Shown in pieces: positions 45,142-53,775 of a stretch of DNA of 64,000 bases. A program made the translations under genes and the position numbers. Below the pieces are notes generated by a model. The model had not been told where the DNA came from. It saw only the letters and a list, made by a program, of their open reading frames with translations, and ran no database searches. The stretch is from positions 62,001 through 126,000 of the forward strand of contig CAVRGJ010000005.1 in the NCBI GenBank assembly GCA_963720705.1. Direction: 5' to 3'. This DNA comes from DASWJZ01 sp963720705 (GTDB lineage: Bacteria > Pseudomonadota > Alphaproteobacteria > Rhizobiales > Afifellaceae). Position 1 is the first letter of the stretch. Every line of letters starts with the position of its first letter.

Positions 45142-46743
45142 ATGACGCAGCAGGGCAGCGACGCGGCCGCGGCGATCGCGGAGGGCCGCACATCGCTAGG
45201 CGTTGAGCTCGGGTCCACCAACATCAAGGCGTGCCTCATCGGGCCGGACCACGAGGTCCTCGCCACAGGCACCCATGGCTGGGAGAACCAATTCGTCGAC
45301 CGCCTCTGGACCTATTCCGAAGATGCGATCTGGACCGGCCTACAGGCTACCGTCGCGGGCCTGCTGGCAGACGTCGAGCGACGCCAGGGCGTGCCCCTGA
45401 CGCGCATCGGCGCACTGGGATTCTCAGCGATGATGCACGGGCACCTGGCGTTCGATGCCAACGGCACGTTGCTCGTGCCGTTCCGCACCTGGCGCAACAC
45501 CAACACGGGGCGCGCGGCAGCCGAGTTGACCAAGGCGCTCAACTTCAACTTTCCGCTCAGGTGGTCGGCCTCGCACGTCTACCAGGCGATCCTCGACGAG
45601 GAGCCTCACGTCGCCGAGCTCGATTTCATCACGACGCTCGCCGGCTTCGTGCACTGGCGCCTCACAGGCCGCAAGGTGATCGGCGTGGGCGATGCGTCCG
45701 GCATGTTCCCGATCGATCCGGTCACGCACGACTACGACGCGCCGATGCTCGCACGGTTTTGTGAGATGGTTGCCGCCCGCCGGCCGGGCCTCGACGTCGC
45801 CGCGTTGTTCCCCAAGGTGCTCGTCGCCGGCGAGGACGCCGGCACGCTCACCGGCGAGGGCGCCGCACTGCTCGACCCGACCGGTACGCTGCAACCGGGT
45901 ATTCCGGTGTGCCCGCCCGAGGGCGACGCCGGCACGGGCATGGTCGCCACCAACGCCGTCGCGCCGCGCACCGGCAACATCAGCGCGGGCACATCCATCT
46001 TCGCGATGGTGGTGCTCGAAAGGCCCCTGACGGCAGTGCATGAGGAGCTCGACATCGTTACGACGCCTGGGGGCGACCTGGTCGCGATGGTTCACTGCAA
46101 CAACGGTGCGAGCGAGCTCGGGACCTGGGCAAACGTTTTTTCCGAGTTTGCTACCGCCATCGGGGCAAATGCCGATCAGAATGCCGTCTTCGCCGCGCTG
46201 TTCAGCGCAGCGACCGAAGGCGAGAAGGACGGCGGCGGACTGCTCGCCTACAACTACCTCGCCGGAGAACCGATCACGGGCCTGACCGAAGGACGACCGC
46301 TCGTCGTGCGCACGCCAGGCAGCCGCCTCACCCTCGCGAACTTCATGCGCACTCAGCTTTACGCTGCCTTCGGCACGCTGAGCCTTGGCATGAACGTGCT
46401 GCATGGCGAAGGCGTGAAACTGGACTCGATGTTCGCGCATGGCGGCATGTTCAGGACCGCAGGCGTCGCGCAGCGTCTGCTGGCTGCGGCCATCGGCGCA
46501 CCGGTGACCGTAGGCGACACGGCAAGCGAGGGCGGCGCGTGGGGCATTGCCGTTCTGGCCGAGTACCTGCGCACAGGTGCGGGCGAAGGCCTGAGCGACT
46601 ACCTTGCGGGCCGCGTCTTTAGGGGCGCTGAGCTTGACGTGGCGGAGCCGGACCCTGCGGATGTCGAGGGCTATGCAAAGTGGCTTGAGCAGTACGCGGC
46701 GGGTCTTGCGATCGAGAAGGCGGCGACGGAGGCGATCAGCTAG
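45142..46743 (+). CDS. FGGY-family carbohydrate kinase, probable ribulokinase
   Basis: Kinase of 533 residues with the FGGY fold. The N-terminal phosphate loop is LGVELGSTNIKACLIG (about 19-34), and the catalytic Asp is in GVGDASGMFPID (about 177-188). The C-terminal ATP site includes FAHGGMFRTAGVAQRLLAAA. AAGGGAG precedes the ATG at 45142. It does not look like enterobacterial AraB or XylB; it is closer to the kinase I associate with actinobacterial arabinose clusters. Lying after araD and opposite araA, it most likely phosphorylates L-ribulose. Xylulokinase activity is the main alternative. Confidence 0.85.
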   Translation: MTQQGSDAAAAIAEGRTSLGVELGSTNIKACLIGPDHEVLATGTHGWENQFVDRLWTYSEDAIWTGLQATVAGLLADVERRQGVPLTRIGALGFSAMMHGHLAFDANGTLLVPFRTWRNTNTGRAAAELTKALNFNFPLRWSASHVYQAILDEEPHVAELDFITTLAGFVHWRLTGRKVIGVGDASGMFPIDPVTHDYDAPMLARFCEMVAARRPGLDVAALFPKVLVAGEDAGTLTGEGAALLDPTGTLQPGIPVCPPEGDAGTGMVATNAVAPRTGNISAGTSIFAMVVLERPLTAVHEELDIVTTPGGDLVAMVHCNNGASELGTWANVFSEFATAIGANADQNAVFAALFSAATEGEKDGGGLLAYNYLAGEPITGLTEGRPLVVRTPGSRLTLANFMRTQLYAAFGTLSLGMNVLHGEGVKLDSMFAHGGMFRTAGVAQRLLAAAIGAPVTVGDTASEGGAWGIAVLAEYLRTGAGEGLSDYLAGRVFRGAELDVAEPDPADVEGYAKWLEQYAAGLAIEKAATEAIS

Positions 46744-46803
46744 CCGGCGAGCTACGGAGCCTGACCAAGCTCGCGCACGGATAGACGGTAGTTCGGGGGG
46801 CAT

Positions 46804-47958
46804 GTGATCGATCCAGCCAGCATCGTTCGGAACTTTCAGGCGCAGTTCGGCGGCGCGCCGAAGGTCTATCGCGCGCCCGGGCGCGTGAATCTGATCGGCG
46901 AACATACCGACTACAATGACGGGTTCGTGCTGCCGGCGGCGCTCGAGCTCGCCACCTACGCAGCGATCGCGCCGCGCAGCGATCGGATGCTGAGCGTGCA
47001 CTCGCTGCTGATGGACGAGACCGTCAGCTTCGATCTCGACGAGACGCGGCCACAGCCGCGCAAGGACTGGAGCGACTATGTGCGCGGAGTTGCGGTTGTC
47101 CTGACGGACGCCGGGCACCGGCTCTCCGGCGCCGACCTTCTGATCGCGAGCGACGTGCCGCTTGGTGCCGGGCTGTCGTCCTCGGCAGCAATCGAGGTCG
47201 CGACCGGCTATGCTTTGCTCAGCAACGGCGGCTTTGCGATCGATCTCACCCGACTTGCGCTTGCGTGCCAGCGCGCGGAAAACGAGTTCGTCGGGATGCG
47301 CTGCGGCATTATGGACCAGTTCATCGCTTGCCACGGTGCGGCGGGCCACGCGCTGCTCATCGACTGCCGCAGCCTCGAGCGGAGGCTGGTGTCGATCGAC
47401 CCGGAAGTCCGGCTGGTAATGTCCAATACTATGGTCCACCACCAGCACGCCGCCGGCGAATACAATCTGCGCCGGCGCGATTGCGAGGAAGGCGTCCGGC
47501 GCCTCTCGATGGCGCTCCCCGGGATCAGGGCGCTCCGCGACGTGACGCTGCAAGACCTCGAGCGCCATGCCGACCTTCTCGAGCCGGTCATCTACCGCCG
47601 CTGCCGGCACATCGTCACCGAAAACGCCCGCACCGTGCGCGCCGCCGATGCCCTCGACGCCGGCGACCTTGCCCTCTGCGGTCGGCTGATGAACGAGTCG
47701 CATGTCAGCATGCGCGACGACTTCGAGATAAGCTGCCGTGAGGTCGACATTATGGTGGAGCTGAACGCGGCGGCCGAAGGCGTCTATGGCGCGCGCATGA
47801 CGGGGGGCGGGTTCGGCGGCTGCACGATAAGCCTGGTCGAGGCAAGTGCAGTGGAGGCCTTCAAGACGAGTGTAACGAACGGCTACCGCGCGGCGACGGG
47901 GATCGAGCCGCAGATATTCAGCTCGCCACCCGGGGCCGGCGTCGGCACCGTCTCCTAG
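46804..47958 (+). CDS. galK: Galactokinase
   Basis: GHMP kinase of 384 residues that phosphorylates galactose at C1. The galactokinase signature GRVNLIGEHTDYNDGFVLP (about 25-43) and the ATP loop VPLGAGLSSSAAIEVA (about 118-133) are clear, as is the third motif RMTGGGFGGCTISLV (about 334-348). The start is GTG at 46804; the nearby ATG at 46802 is out of frame. galT follows after 9 bases. Together they give the first two Leloir steps; galE and galM are not in the window. Confidence 0.94.
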   Translation: MIDPASIVRNFQAQFGGAPKVYRAPGRVNLIGEHTDYNDGFVLPAALELATYAAIAPRSDRMLSVHSLLMDETVSFDLDETRPQPRKDWSDYVRGVAVVLTDAGHRLSGADLLIASDVPLGAGLSSSAAIEVATGYALLSNGGFAIDLTRLALACQRAENEFVGMRCGIMDQFIACHGAAGHALLIDCRSLERRLVSIDPEVRLVMSNTMVHHQHAAGEYNLRRRDCEEGVRRLSMALPGIRALRDVTLQDLERHADLLEPVIYRRCRHIVTENARTVRAADALDAGDLALCGRLMNESHVSMRDDFEISCREVDIMVELNAAAEGVYGARMTGGGFGGCTISLVEASAVEAFKTSVTNGYRAATGIEPQIFSSPPGAGVGTVS

Positions 47959-47967
47959 GCGAGGCCG

Positions 47968-49012
47968 ATGTCATTCCTGCAAACCGAGTCCCACCGCCGC
48001 CGCAATCCGTTGACGGGCGAATGGGTGCTCGTATCGCCGCATCGGAACGAGCGGCCATGGTTGGGCCAGACCGAAAGGCCAACGCAGGCGAAAGCGCCGG
48101 CGTACGACCCGCAATGTTATCTCTGCCCCGGGAACCAGCGCGCCCATGGCGCAGTGAACCCGCAGTACCGGCAGACATTCGTCTTCGACAACGATTTTCC
48201 GGCGCTTCAGTCAACGACCGGCAGCACCAAAACCGATCGCAACGGGTTGATGGTGGCGGAGGCAGAGGCGGGCGTCTGCCGGGTGATCTGCTTCTCGCCG
48301 CGCCATGACCTGACGCTGGCGCGGATGGCGGTCGAGGACATCGAATGCGTCGTTGAGACTTGGGGCAAACAGTACCCGGGCGCTTGGAGACCTCGACGGC
48401 ATCAACGCGGTGCAAATCTTCGAGAACCGCGGCGAGACGATGGGCGCTAGCAATCCGCACCCGCATTGCCAGGTGTGGGCGACCGGCACGCTACCGAACG
48501 AGATGTCCAAGGAGCTCGGCACGCAAGGCGCATATTGGCGCGAGCGCGGCTCGCCTCTGCTGTTGGATTATCTGAGGCTCGAGCGGGAGGCGCGCGAGCG
48601 GATCGTCCTTGAGAACAAGCATTTCACGGTGCTGGTGCCGTTCTGGGCGATCTGGCCCTTCGAGACGATGGTGCTGCCCAATCGCCACGTCGGCTCGATC
48701 GACGAATTGACGGCGGCCGAATCGGCGGCCCTGGCGGACGTTTTGCACGAGCTCACCATCCGCTACGACAATCTGTTCGAGACCTCGTTTCCCTATTCGA
48801 TGGGCTTCCACCAGCGGCCGACCGACGGCGAGGCGCATGCCGAATGGCAATTGCATGCCCACTTCTATCCGCCGCTGTTGCGCTCTGCGACGGTGCGCAA
48901 GTTCATGGTCGGCTTCGAGCTGCTCGGCTCGCCGCAGCGCGACATCACACCCGAAAGCGCCGCCGAGCGCCTGCGCGCGGTTTCCCAGACGCATTATGCG
49001 TTCGGGAGATGA
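47968..49012 (+). pseudogene. galT: Galactose-1-phosphate uridylyltransferase, frameshifted
   Basis: Leloir enzyme exchanging UDP-glucose with galactose-1-phosphate. The upstream frame starts MSFLQTESHRRRNPLTGEWV and includes the zinc-site Cys of CYLCPGNQRAHG. It is broken at 48375-48377 (CCC): dropping one C restores WGKQYRALGDLDGINAVQIF. The downstream frame has the active-site HPH in MGASNPHPHCQVWATG and the C-terminal HQRPTDGEAHAEWQLHAHFY. The repaired protein is 347 residues, equal to the E. coli length within a residue. The gene closes the galK-galT pair; a sharp hairpin lies about 145 bases downstream. Confidence 0.9.
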
Positions 49013-49155
49013 ACCGGCGGCGCTCCGAGCGAATTCCCGCTTCGCATGGATTCGTCTCGGATGATCGCGTTGCGAGATGTGGCACCTACCTAAAGATGTG
49101 CTAGGGTCCCGCTCGGTCGCGATGGGTCCTATGTCGAGACCAGGGGCTAAATTCG

Positions 49156-49178
49156 GGCGCGGCTTGAGCCGCGCCTTT
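49156..49178 (+). terminator. Rho-independent-type hairpin before the unknown cassette
   Basis: GGCGCGGC and GCCGCGCC form a perfect 8-bp stem with a TTGA loop followed by TTT. It lies 144 bases after galT and 50 bases before the next gene. It may end galT transcription, or a short leader or small RNA from the intervening stretch, of which nothing else is recognisable. Confidence 0.7.
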
Positions 49179-49227
49179 CGAGTTGGCGCGCCGCGCGAGC
49201 GGCACGATTGCCTTGCGGAGGGGTCAA

Positions 49228-50358
49228 ATGAGCTGGCCCAAGTGCGACGATCCCCGCCTGCGACTGGCCCTTCTGGCGTTGCTTGCCGCGCTCGTGCTTC
49301 TGGCGGCCTTCATCCTCTATGTCATCGGTTGGCACTATCAACCCGCTTTCCTCTATCGCTACGCGCTTCTCTTGCTGCTTTGTTTTGCGTTGGCAGGAGC
49401 CATCGCGCTTGCTGTTTTGATCTTCGCGTTGTTCAAGCGCTGGTGCCAGCTTCGCGGCACACCGCCAAAGGGCCAGGGCACGCGAGAGAAGTCGGGGCCG
49501 GCTACCGTCCATCTTCCGGCGGCGATCTACAAACGCCCCGACCCGCTGATCTACAGCCAATATTTCCTAATGGCGAAGGGGCTCGCGGTCACCTGGGACA
49601 ATCCGGACATTTGGCTGACCGAACTTCCGGCCGCCGATGGAAGCATGGCTCCGGTCGCCTCAAACGACCTGCTGCCGAACCATGTCTACCGAATCCATGC
49701 CCGCATCTACAACGGCTCGCTCGAGGCTCCCGCCGTCGGTCTTCCCGTCGTCTTCTCGTATCTGAGCTTTGGCATCGGGACAGTATCGACGCCGATCGGT
49801 GTCGCCGCCGTCAACCTCCCCGTGAAGGGAGCGGCCGGGCATCCGCAGGAAACCTTCCACGAATGGCTGACGCCTGCGGCGCCGGGTCATTATTGCGTGC
49901 AAGTCGGCCTCTTCTGGCCGGATGACGCTGAACCCGGCAACAATCTCGGGCAAGAGAATGTCGACGTTAAGCAACTGAACTCGCCCAACGCGACGTTTCG
50001 CTTCACGCTCCGCAACGATGCGCCGATCGGGCGTCGCTTCCGCCTCGAAATCGATGCCTATCCTCCGCCGCTACCACCGGATTGCGCGGAGCCGGGCACC
50101 AAACGGCAAGCCGAGACCAAAGCTGCCGCGTGGGGCGAGCGTATCGCAGCGCACCGGCGCGATGCGCATCCGCTCCCCGCCAACTGGTCGGTCGCGCTGC
50201 TACCCGGCGAAGAATTCCCGCTTCGGGCGGGCGAGGAGATCGAGATCACCGCGGCGGTGACTGTAACCGAAGCGGTGCCCGCCAAGCGGCCGATCAACAT
50301 CAACGCCTTTGCCGACGGCATTCTTGTCGGCGGCGTCACGCTCTACGTGCACAGCTGA
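49228..50358 (+). CDS. Unrecognised two-helix membrane protein with CARDB/Ig-like domain (cassette gene 1)
   Basis: Protein of 376 residues. Two hydrophobic helices (about 9-32 and 38-63) form a hairpin flanked on both sides by basic residues, so the large C-terminal part is predicted to be cytoplasmic. Residues 110-225 have beta-rich spacing with NHVYRIHARIYNGSLEAPA and LGQENVDVK, reminiscent of CARDB/Ig-like adhesive folds. A second beta-rich region (about 235-375) follows. The ATG at 49228 has GGAGGGG upstream. I cannot assign a function. It lies 10 bases before gene 2, and a third small membrane gene follows, so the three form one transcription unit. Confidence 0.7.
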   Translation: MSWPKCDDPRLRLALLALLAALVLLAAFILYVIGWHYQPAFLYRYALLLLLCFALAGAIALAVLIFALFKRWCQLRGTPPKGQGTREKSGPATVHLPAAIYKRPDPLIYSQYFLMAKGLAVTWDNPDIWLTELPAADGSMAPVASNDLLPNHVYRIHARIYNGSLEAPAVGLPVVFSYLSFGIGTVSTPIGVAAVNLPVKGAAGHPQETFHEWLTPAAPGHYCVQVGLFWPDDAEPGNNLGQENVDVKQLNSPNATFRFTLRNDAPIGRRFRLEIDAYPPPLPPDCAEPGTKRQAETKAAAWGERIAAHRRDAHPLPANWSVALLPGEEFPLRAGEEIEITAAVTVTEAVPAKRPININAFADGILVGGVTLYVHS

Positions 50359-50368
50359 AGGGGCAAGC

Positions 50369-51805
50369 ATGTCGGAAGGTCCCCAATATACGAGCTGCGT
50401 TGAGAAGGAGAATTGGGTCTCCGTCATGGCCACCGTCGGCGTCGCCGATGTCGCCGCGGCGGTCGCCGCCATTCTCGCCGTCATCGCCGGAGCGCCGGCG
50501 GCAGGTGTCATTCTAGGTTTCGCAGCGGGCGCCGAGATTATCCACAAGGTTGCCGGCTGGCTTCTGAACGGCAAGCTCATCTGCCTGAAGAACGTTCAGC
50601 GTCGGGTCTTCCAGGATCCCGATCCGGACCGCGTCTGCGTGCTTGGTACAATCCTCGACTTCGAGAAGGTCGGCGAGGACAAGAGCGGCTTCGACAATAT
50701 CGACAACGATTTCGGCGTGAACCTCTTCCTTGCCCCCTTCCCGATCGGCGACGTCAGTACGATGGACCCGGCGGTTCTCAAATTGGCGATGGAGAACAGC
50801 GCACAGGGAGACCTGATCCAGAATCCCGACGCCCCCGCGCCGCCGGCGGGCGCGGGGCCGCTCAAGCGAAAGGACGATCCGACGAAGAATTTCGGCCCGA
50901 TGCCCGTCGGCTTCACCGGATACGAACGCGGGCTGATGTTCTCGGCAAAGTTCCCGAAGCCGATACCGGCAAATGTCTATGACGATCCGGACGAGCTCGC
51001 GAAGGTCGATCCGAAGTTCGCACAGATCCGCGACGACGCCTACGCGGAATTCGTTTCCGAGTTTGCCGGCACGGTCGTCGTGAACGGTCAGGTGCTTTCA
51101 GATGCCGAAAAGAAAGCGATCCTGGACGCCGCGGCGAAAGATCCGTTGTCCGAGTCGCGCGTCGTCGCGAAGTTCTACGCGGGCGTCGACGCGGCGTTCG
51201 GGTTCGTGCTGAAGAATGCGCCGGCACTGCACTGTGAGTTCGAAGGCTCGCGCATCAGGGACGTCTACAACGTCCTCGACTTCGCGCATGTGCATTGCGA
51301 CACGAGCGGGTTCTGGGGATTCCTTTGCGATGTTCTGAACATCGTCATCTCTATCTTCCTCGGCATCCCGAAGCTGATCGCCGCAGCGGTCGCTTGGGCG
51401 GTCGCCGACGACGGGAAACTGTCCGATGCCTATGATGGCACCGGCGGCGAGCTGACCTTTGGAGACCCGATCGTCGTCCGCGGCCGATGGGTCTATGACA
51501 GCGCCCATTCCGGTTACAACGAGATGCACGCAGTCAGAACGGTGCACATGACCCTTCCCGCGCCGCAAGATCCCGTGGCTTTCCTGGCCTTCCACGAGAC
51601 TTGGTGCTCGGAGCTTGGCAAGGTGCCGCCAAGCCCACCGCCAACGCGCGATCCGAACGCGCCGCCAGCAACGGGCGACGGGCCCATGACGCCGGCCCAA
51701 CACGACACCAAGGACGGCCAAGAGCGGGACGAGAACCGCTGGGTCTACCATCCCGCGATCGACGGGTGCATTCCGCCGCGGCCGCCTGCCCCTGATCCAC
51801 ATTGA
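50369..51805 (+). CDS. Unrecognised large protein with Ala/Gly-rich hydrophobic segments (cassette gene 2)
   Basis: Protein of 478 residues with no recognised family. An Ala/Gly-rich hydrophobic stretch (about 22-55, containing VADVAAAVAAILAVIAGAPA) resembles glycine-zipper membrane segments, and a second hydrophobic pair lies near 325-350 (NIVISIFLGIPKLIAAAVAW). Between them is a soluble region with paired cysteines. Near 385-410, RGRWVYDSAHSGYNEMHAV is followed after a Pro-rich linker by NRWVYHPAIDGCIPP, two similar RWVY elements. The ATG at 50369 overlaps no other gene. Membrane insertion or a pore role is speculation from composition only. Confidence 0.68.
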   Translation: MSEGPQYTSCVEKENWVSVMATVGVADVAAAVAAILAVIAGAPAAGVILGFAAGAEIIHKVAGWLLNGKLICLKNVQRRVFQDPDPDRVCVLGTILDFEKVGEDKSGFDNIDNDFGVNLFLAPFPIGDVSTMDPAVLKLAMENSAQGDLIQNPDAPAPPAGAGPLKRKDDPTKNFGPMPVGFTGYERGLMFSAKFPKPIPANVYDDPDELAKVDPKFAQIRDDAYAEFVSEFAGTVVVNGQVLSDAEKKAILDAAAKDPLSESRVVAKFYAGVDAAFGFVLKNAPALHCEFEGSRIRDVYNVLDFAHVHCDTSGFWGFLCDVLNIVISIFLGIPKLIAAAVAWAVADDGKLSDAYDGTGGELTFGDPIVVRGRWVYDSAHSGYNEMHAVRTVHMTLPAPQDPVAFLAFHETWCSELGKVPPSPPPTRDPNAPPATGDGPMTPAQHDTKDGQERDENRWVYHPAIDGCIPPRPPAPDPH

Positions 51806-51819
51806 GCACGGAGGGAATA

Positions 51820-51957
51820 ATGGATTTCATCGAGCGCATCTTCGGCGTTGCACCGGACGGCGGAGACGGGAGCTTCGAATTCCTGCTGTTCCTGATCCCA
51901 ATCGTTCTTCTCGTTGCGATCGGCTACTGGCGCCGGCAGCGTTGGCCTTTCCGCTGA
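51820..51957 (+). CDS. 45-residue single-pass membrane peptide (cassette gene 3)
   Basis: Short ORF, MDFIERIFGVAPDGG then a hydrophobic helix FEFLLFLIPIVLLVAIGYW (about 19-37) and a basic tail RRQRWPFR. GGAGGGAATA sits directly before the ATG at 51820, 14 bases after the gene 2 stop, so translation is well supported. The acidic N-terminus and basic C-terminus predict N-out/C-in topology. It may be a small partner or stabiliser of the two larger cassette proteins. No family recognised. Confidence 0.7.
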   Translation: MDFIERIFGVAPDGGDGSFEFLLFLIPIVLLVAIGYWRRQRWPFR

Positions 51958-51976
51958 GGGCAAGGCGTAAGGAGCG

Positions 51977-52579
51977 TTACGGCCGCCGATAGACCCACGC
52001 GCGTCCAGGCGGGAAATTGAGCGTCACCCATTTCGATTTACCGACCGCCAGTCGCCCCGGGATCGCTTCTTGCGGCGGTGCGAAAGAGTAGGAGAGCTGC
52101 GAGACGACCCCGCCTTTGACAAGGTGGTCGAGGACGCTCTCCAGATAGGGTGCGCGCTTCGCCTTCGGCAGGTTCAGGAGCGGGATGCCGGAGACCGCAG
52201 CGGAGAATCTTATATCGCGAAACTCGCCGAGCGTTGTGTGAAGATCGAGCGCATCGCCCCGGATCACGTGCATGCCGGGGAAGCGCCTTCGGAGGTGCTT
52301 GCAGAAGTCCTTGTCATATTCGACGCTGACGATCCGCTCGGCCGGAATGCCGGCGTCGACGAGCGCCTGTGTGACGACACCCGTCCCCGCTCCGATCTCA
52401 AGCGTATGGCCGGCCGGATCGGGATGCGCGTGCTCCACCATCAGCCTGGCGAGCGCGCGGCTCGTCGGCGTGACCGACCCCATCTTGATCGGACTTGTTG
52501 CCCAGGTTCTGAAGAAGAGGACCTCTTCCCCGATCCGCTCAACGAGCGAGACCTCCGATTTCGAGGCCGAGTTCGACAT
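51977..52579 (-). CDS. pmtA: SAM-dependent methyltransferase, PmtA-type phospholipid N-methyltransferase
   Basis: Protein of 200 residues with a class I methyltransferase fold. Motif I is LEIGAGTGVVTQALVDAG (about 60-77), the acidic motif II is SVEYDKDF, and VIRGDALDL is motif III. The N-terminal VLFFRTWATSPIKMGSVTPTS resembles the K-x-G-A-V-x-P-T-S opening of Bradyrhizobium/Sinorhizobium PmtA, which methylates phosphatidylethanolamine toward phosphatidylcholine. A KsgA-like rRNA methylase is the main alternative. It follows dnaJ by 58 bases on the same strand. Confidence 0.72.
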   Translation of the reverse strand: MSNSASKSEVSLVERIGEEVLFFRTWATSPIKMGSVTPTSRALARLMVEHAHPDPAGHTLEIGAGTGVVTQALVDAGIPAERIVSVEYDKDFCKHLRRRFPGMHVIRGDALDLHTTLGEFRDIRFSAAVSGIPLLNLPKAKRAPYLESVLDHLVKGGVVSQLSYSFAPPQEAIPGRLAVGKSKWVTLNFPPGRAWVYRRP

Positions 52580-52637
52580 GACCGCACCCTTTCTACTCCG
52601 GACCGGCGGCGAGTCGCCCCTATCCGATCCGACGGAC

Positions 52638-53774
52638 CTACTTCTCGCCGAGCGTGTCGAAGAAGTCCTTCACGCGCGAAAAGAACCCGGTCAATTCCGG
52701 GTTGTTCTCCTCGTTTGAGGCGCGCTCGAACTCCTCCAGAAGCTCGCGCTGCCGCCGCGACAGCTTGCGCGGCGTCTCCACGAGGATCTGCACATACATG
52801 TCGCCCACCCGGTGCGAGCGCAAGACAGGCATGCCCTTGCCCTTCAGATGAATCTGCTTCCCGCTCTGCGTCCCCTCAGGCACTTTGACGCGCGATCGGC
52901 CGCCGTCGAGAGTCGGCACCTCGAACTGCCCGCCGAGCGCTGCGGTCGTCATGGACACCGGCACGCGGCAGAAGATGTCGGCGCCGTCGCGCTGGAAGAA
53001 GGCGTGCGGCTTGATCGACAAGAAGATGTAGAGGTCGCCCGTCGGCCCGCCGCGCACCCCGGCCTCGCCTTCGCCGGCAAGCCGAATGCGCGTGCCGTCT
53101 TCAATACCGGCGGGGATGTTGACCGAAAGCGTGCGTGTCTCGTTCACGCGGCCAGCGCCGGAGCATTTCGCGCACGGATCGGACACGACCTCGCCGCGGC
53201 CGTGACAGGCGGGGCAGGTGCGCTCGATATGAAAGAAGCCGCCTTGGCTCGCCCTGACGCGGCCGGCGCCGCCGCAGGTCGGGCAGGCTTTCGGCTGGGT
53301 GCCGGGCTTGGCGCCGGAGCCGGCACAGGCGTCGCAGGTGACGCTCGTCGGCACTTCGATCTCAACCGCCTTGCCGGCGTAGGCCTCCTCAAGAGTGACC
53401 TCGAGATTGTAGCGGAGATCGGAGCCGCGCTCGCGGCCGGTGCGCCGGCCGCCGCCGCGGAAATCGCCGAAGAACTCGTCGAAAATATCGGCGAAGGAGG
53501 CGAAGCCCGACGCCGCTCCGGCACCAAAGCCGCCGGCGCCGCCATGCTCGAAGGCCTGATGGCCGAAGCGATCGTAGGCGGCGCGCTTCTGCGGGTCCTT
53601 CAGGATCTCGTAGGCCTCGTTGATCTCCTTGAACTTCAGCTCCGCGGAGTGGTCGCCGTTGTTGCGGTCCGGATGATATTCCATGGCGAGCTTGCGGAAG
53701 GCACCCTTCAGCGCCTTCTCGTCACAGCTGCGCGTGACCCCCAGAACCTCATAGAAATCGCGCTTCGTAGCCAC
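52638..53774 (-). CDS. dnaJ: Chaperone DnaJ
   Basis: Type I Hsp40 of 378 residues, co-chaperone that stimulates DnaK ATPase. The J domain carries AMEYHPDRNNGD with HPD (about 34-36). A Gly/Phe-rich linker (GGAGGFGAGAASGFASF) follows, and the zinc region has four CxxCxGxG repeats: CDACAGSG, CPTCGGAG, CPACHGRG and CAKCSGAG. Substrate-binding C-terminal domains complete the usual length. It begins one base after the GNAT acetyltransferase stop, so that gene is within the dnaK-dnaJ unit. Confidence 0.95.
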   Translation of the reverse strand: MATKRDFYEVLGVTRSCDEKALKGAFRKLAMEYHPDRNNGDHSAELKFKEINEAYEILKDPQKRAAYDRFGHQAFEHGGAGGFGAGAASGFASFADIFDEFFGDFRGGGRRTGRERGSDLRYNLEVTLEEAYAGKAVEIEVPTSVTCDACAGSGAKPGTQPKACPTCGGAGRVRASQGGFFHIERTCPACHGRGEVVSDPCAKCSGAGRVNETRTLSVNIPAGIEDGTRIRLAGEGEAGVRGGPTGDLYIFLSIKPHAFFQRDGADIFCRVPVSMTTAALGGQFEVPTLDGGRSRVKVPEGTQSGKQIHLKGKGMPVLRSHRVGDMYVQILVETPRKLSRRQRELLEEFERASNEENNPELTGFFSRVKDFFDTLGEK

Positions 53775-53775
53775 T

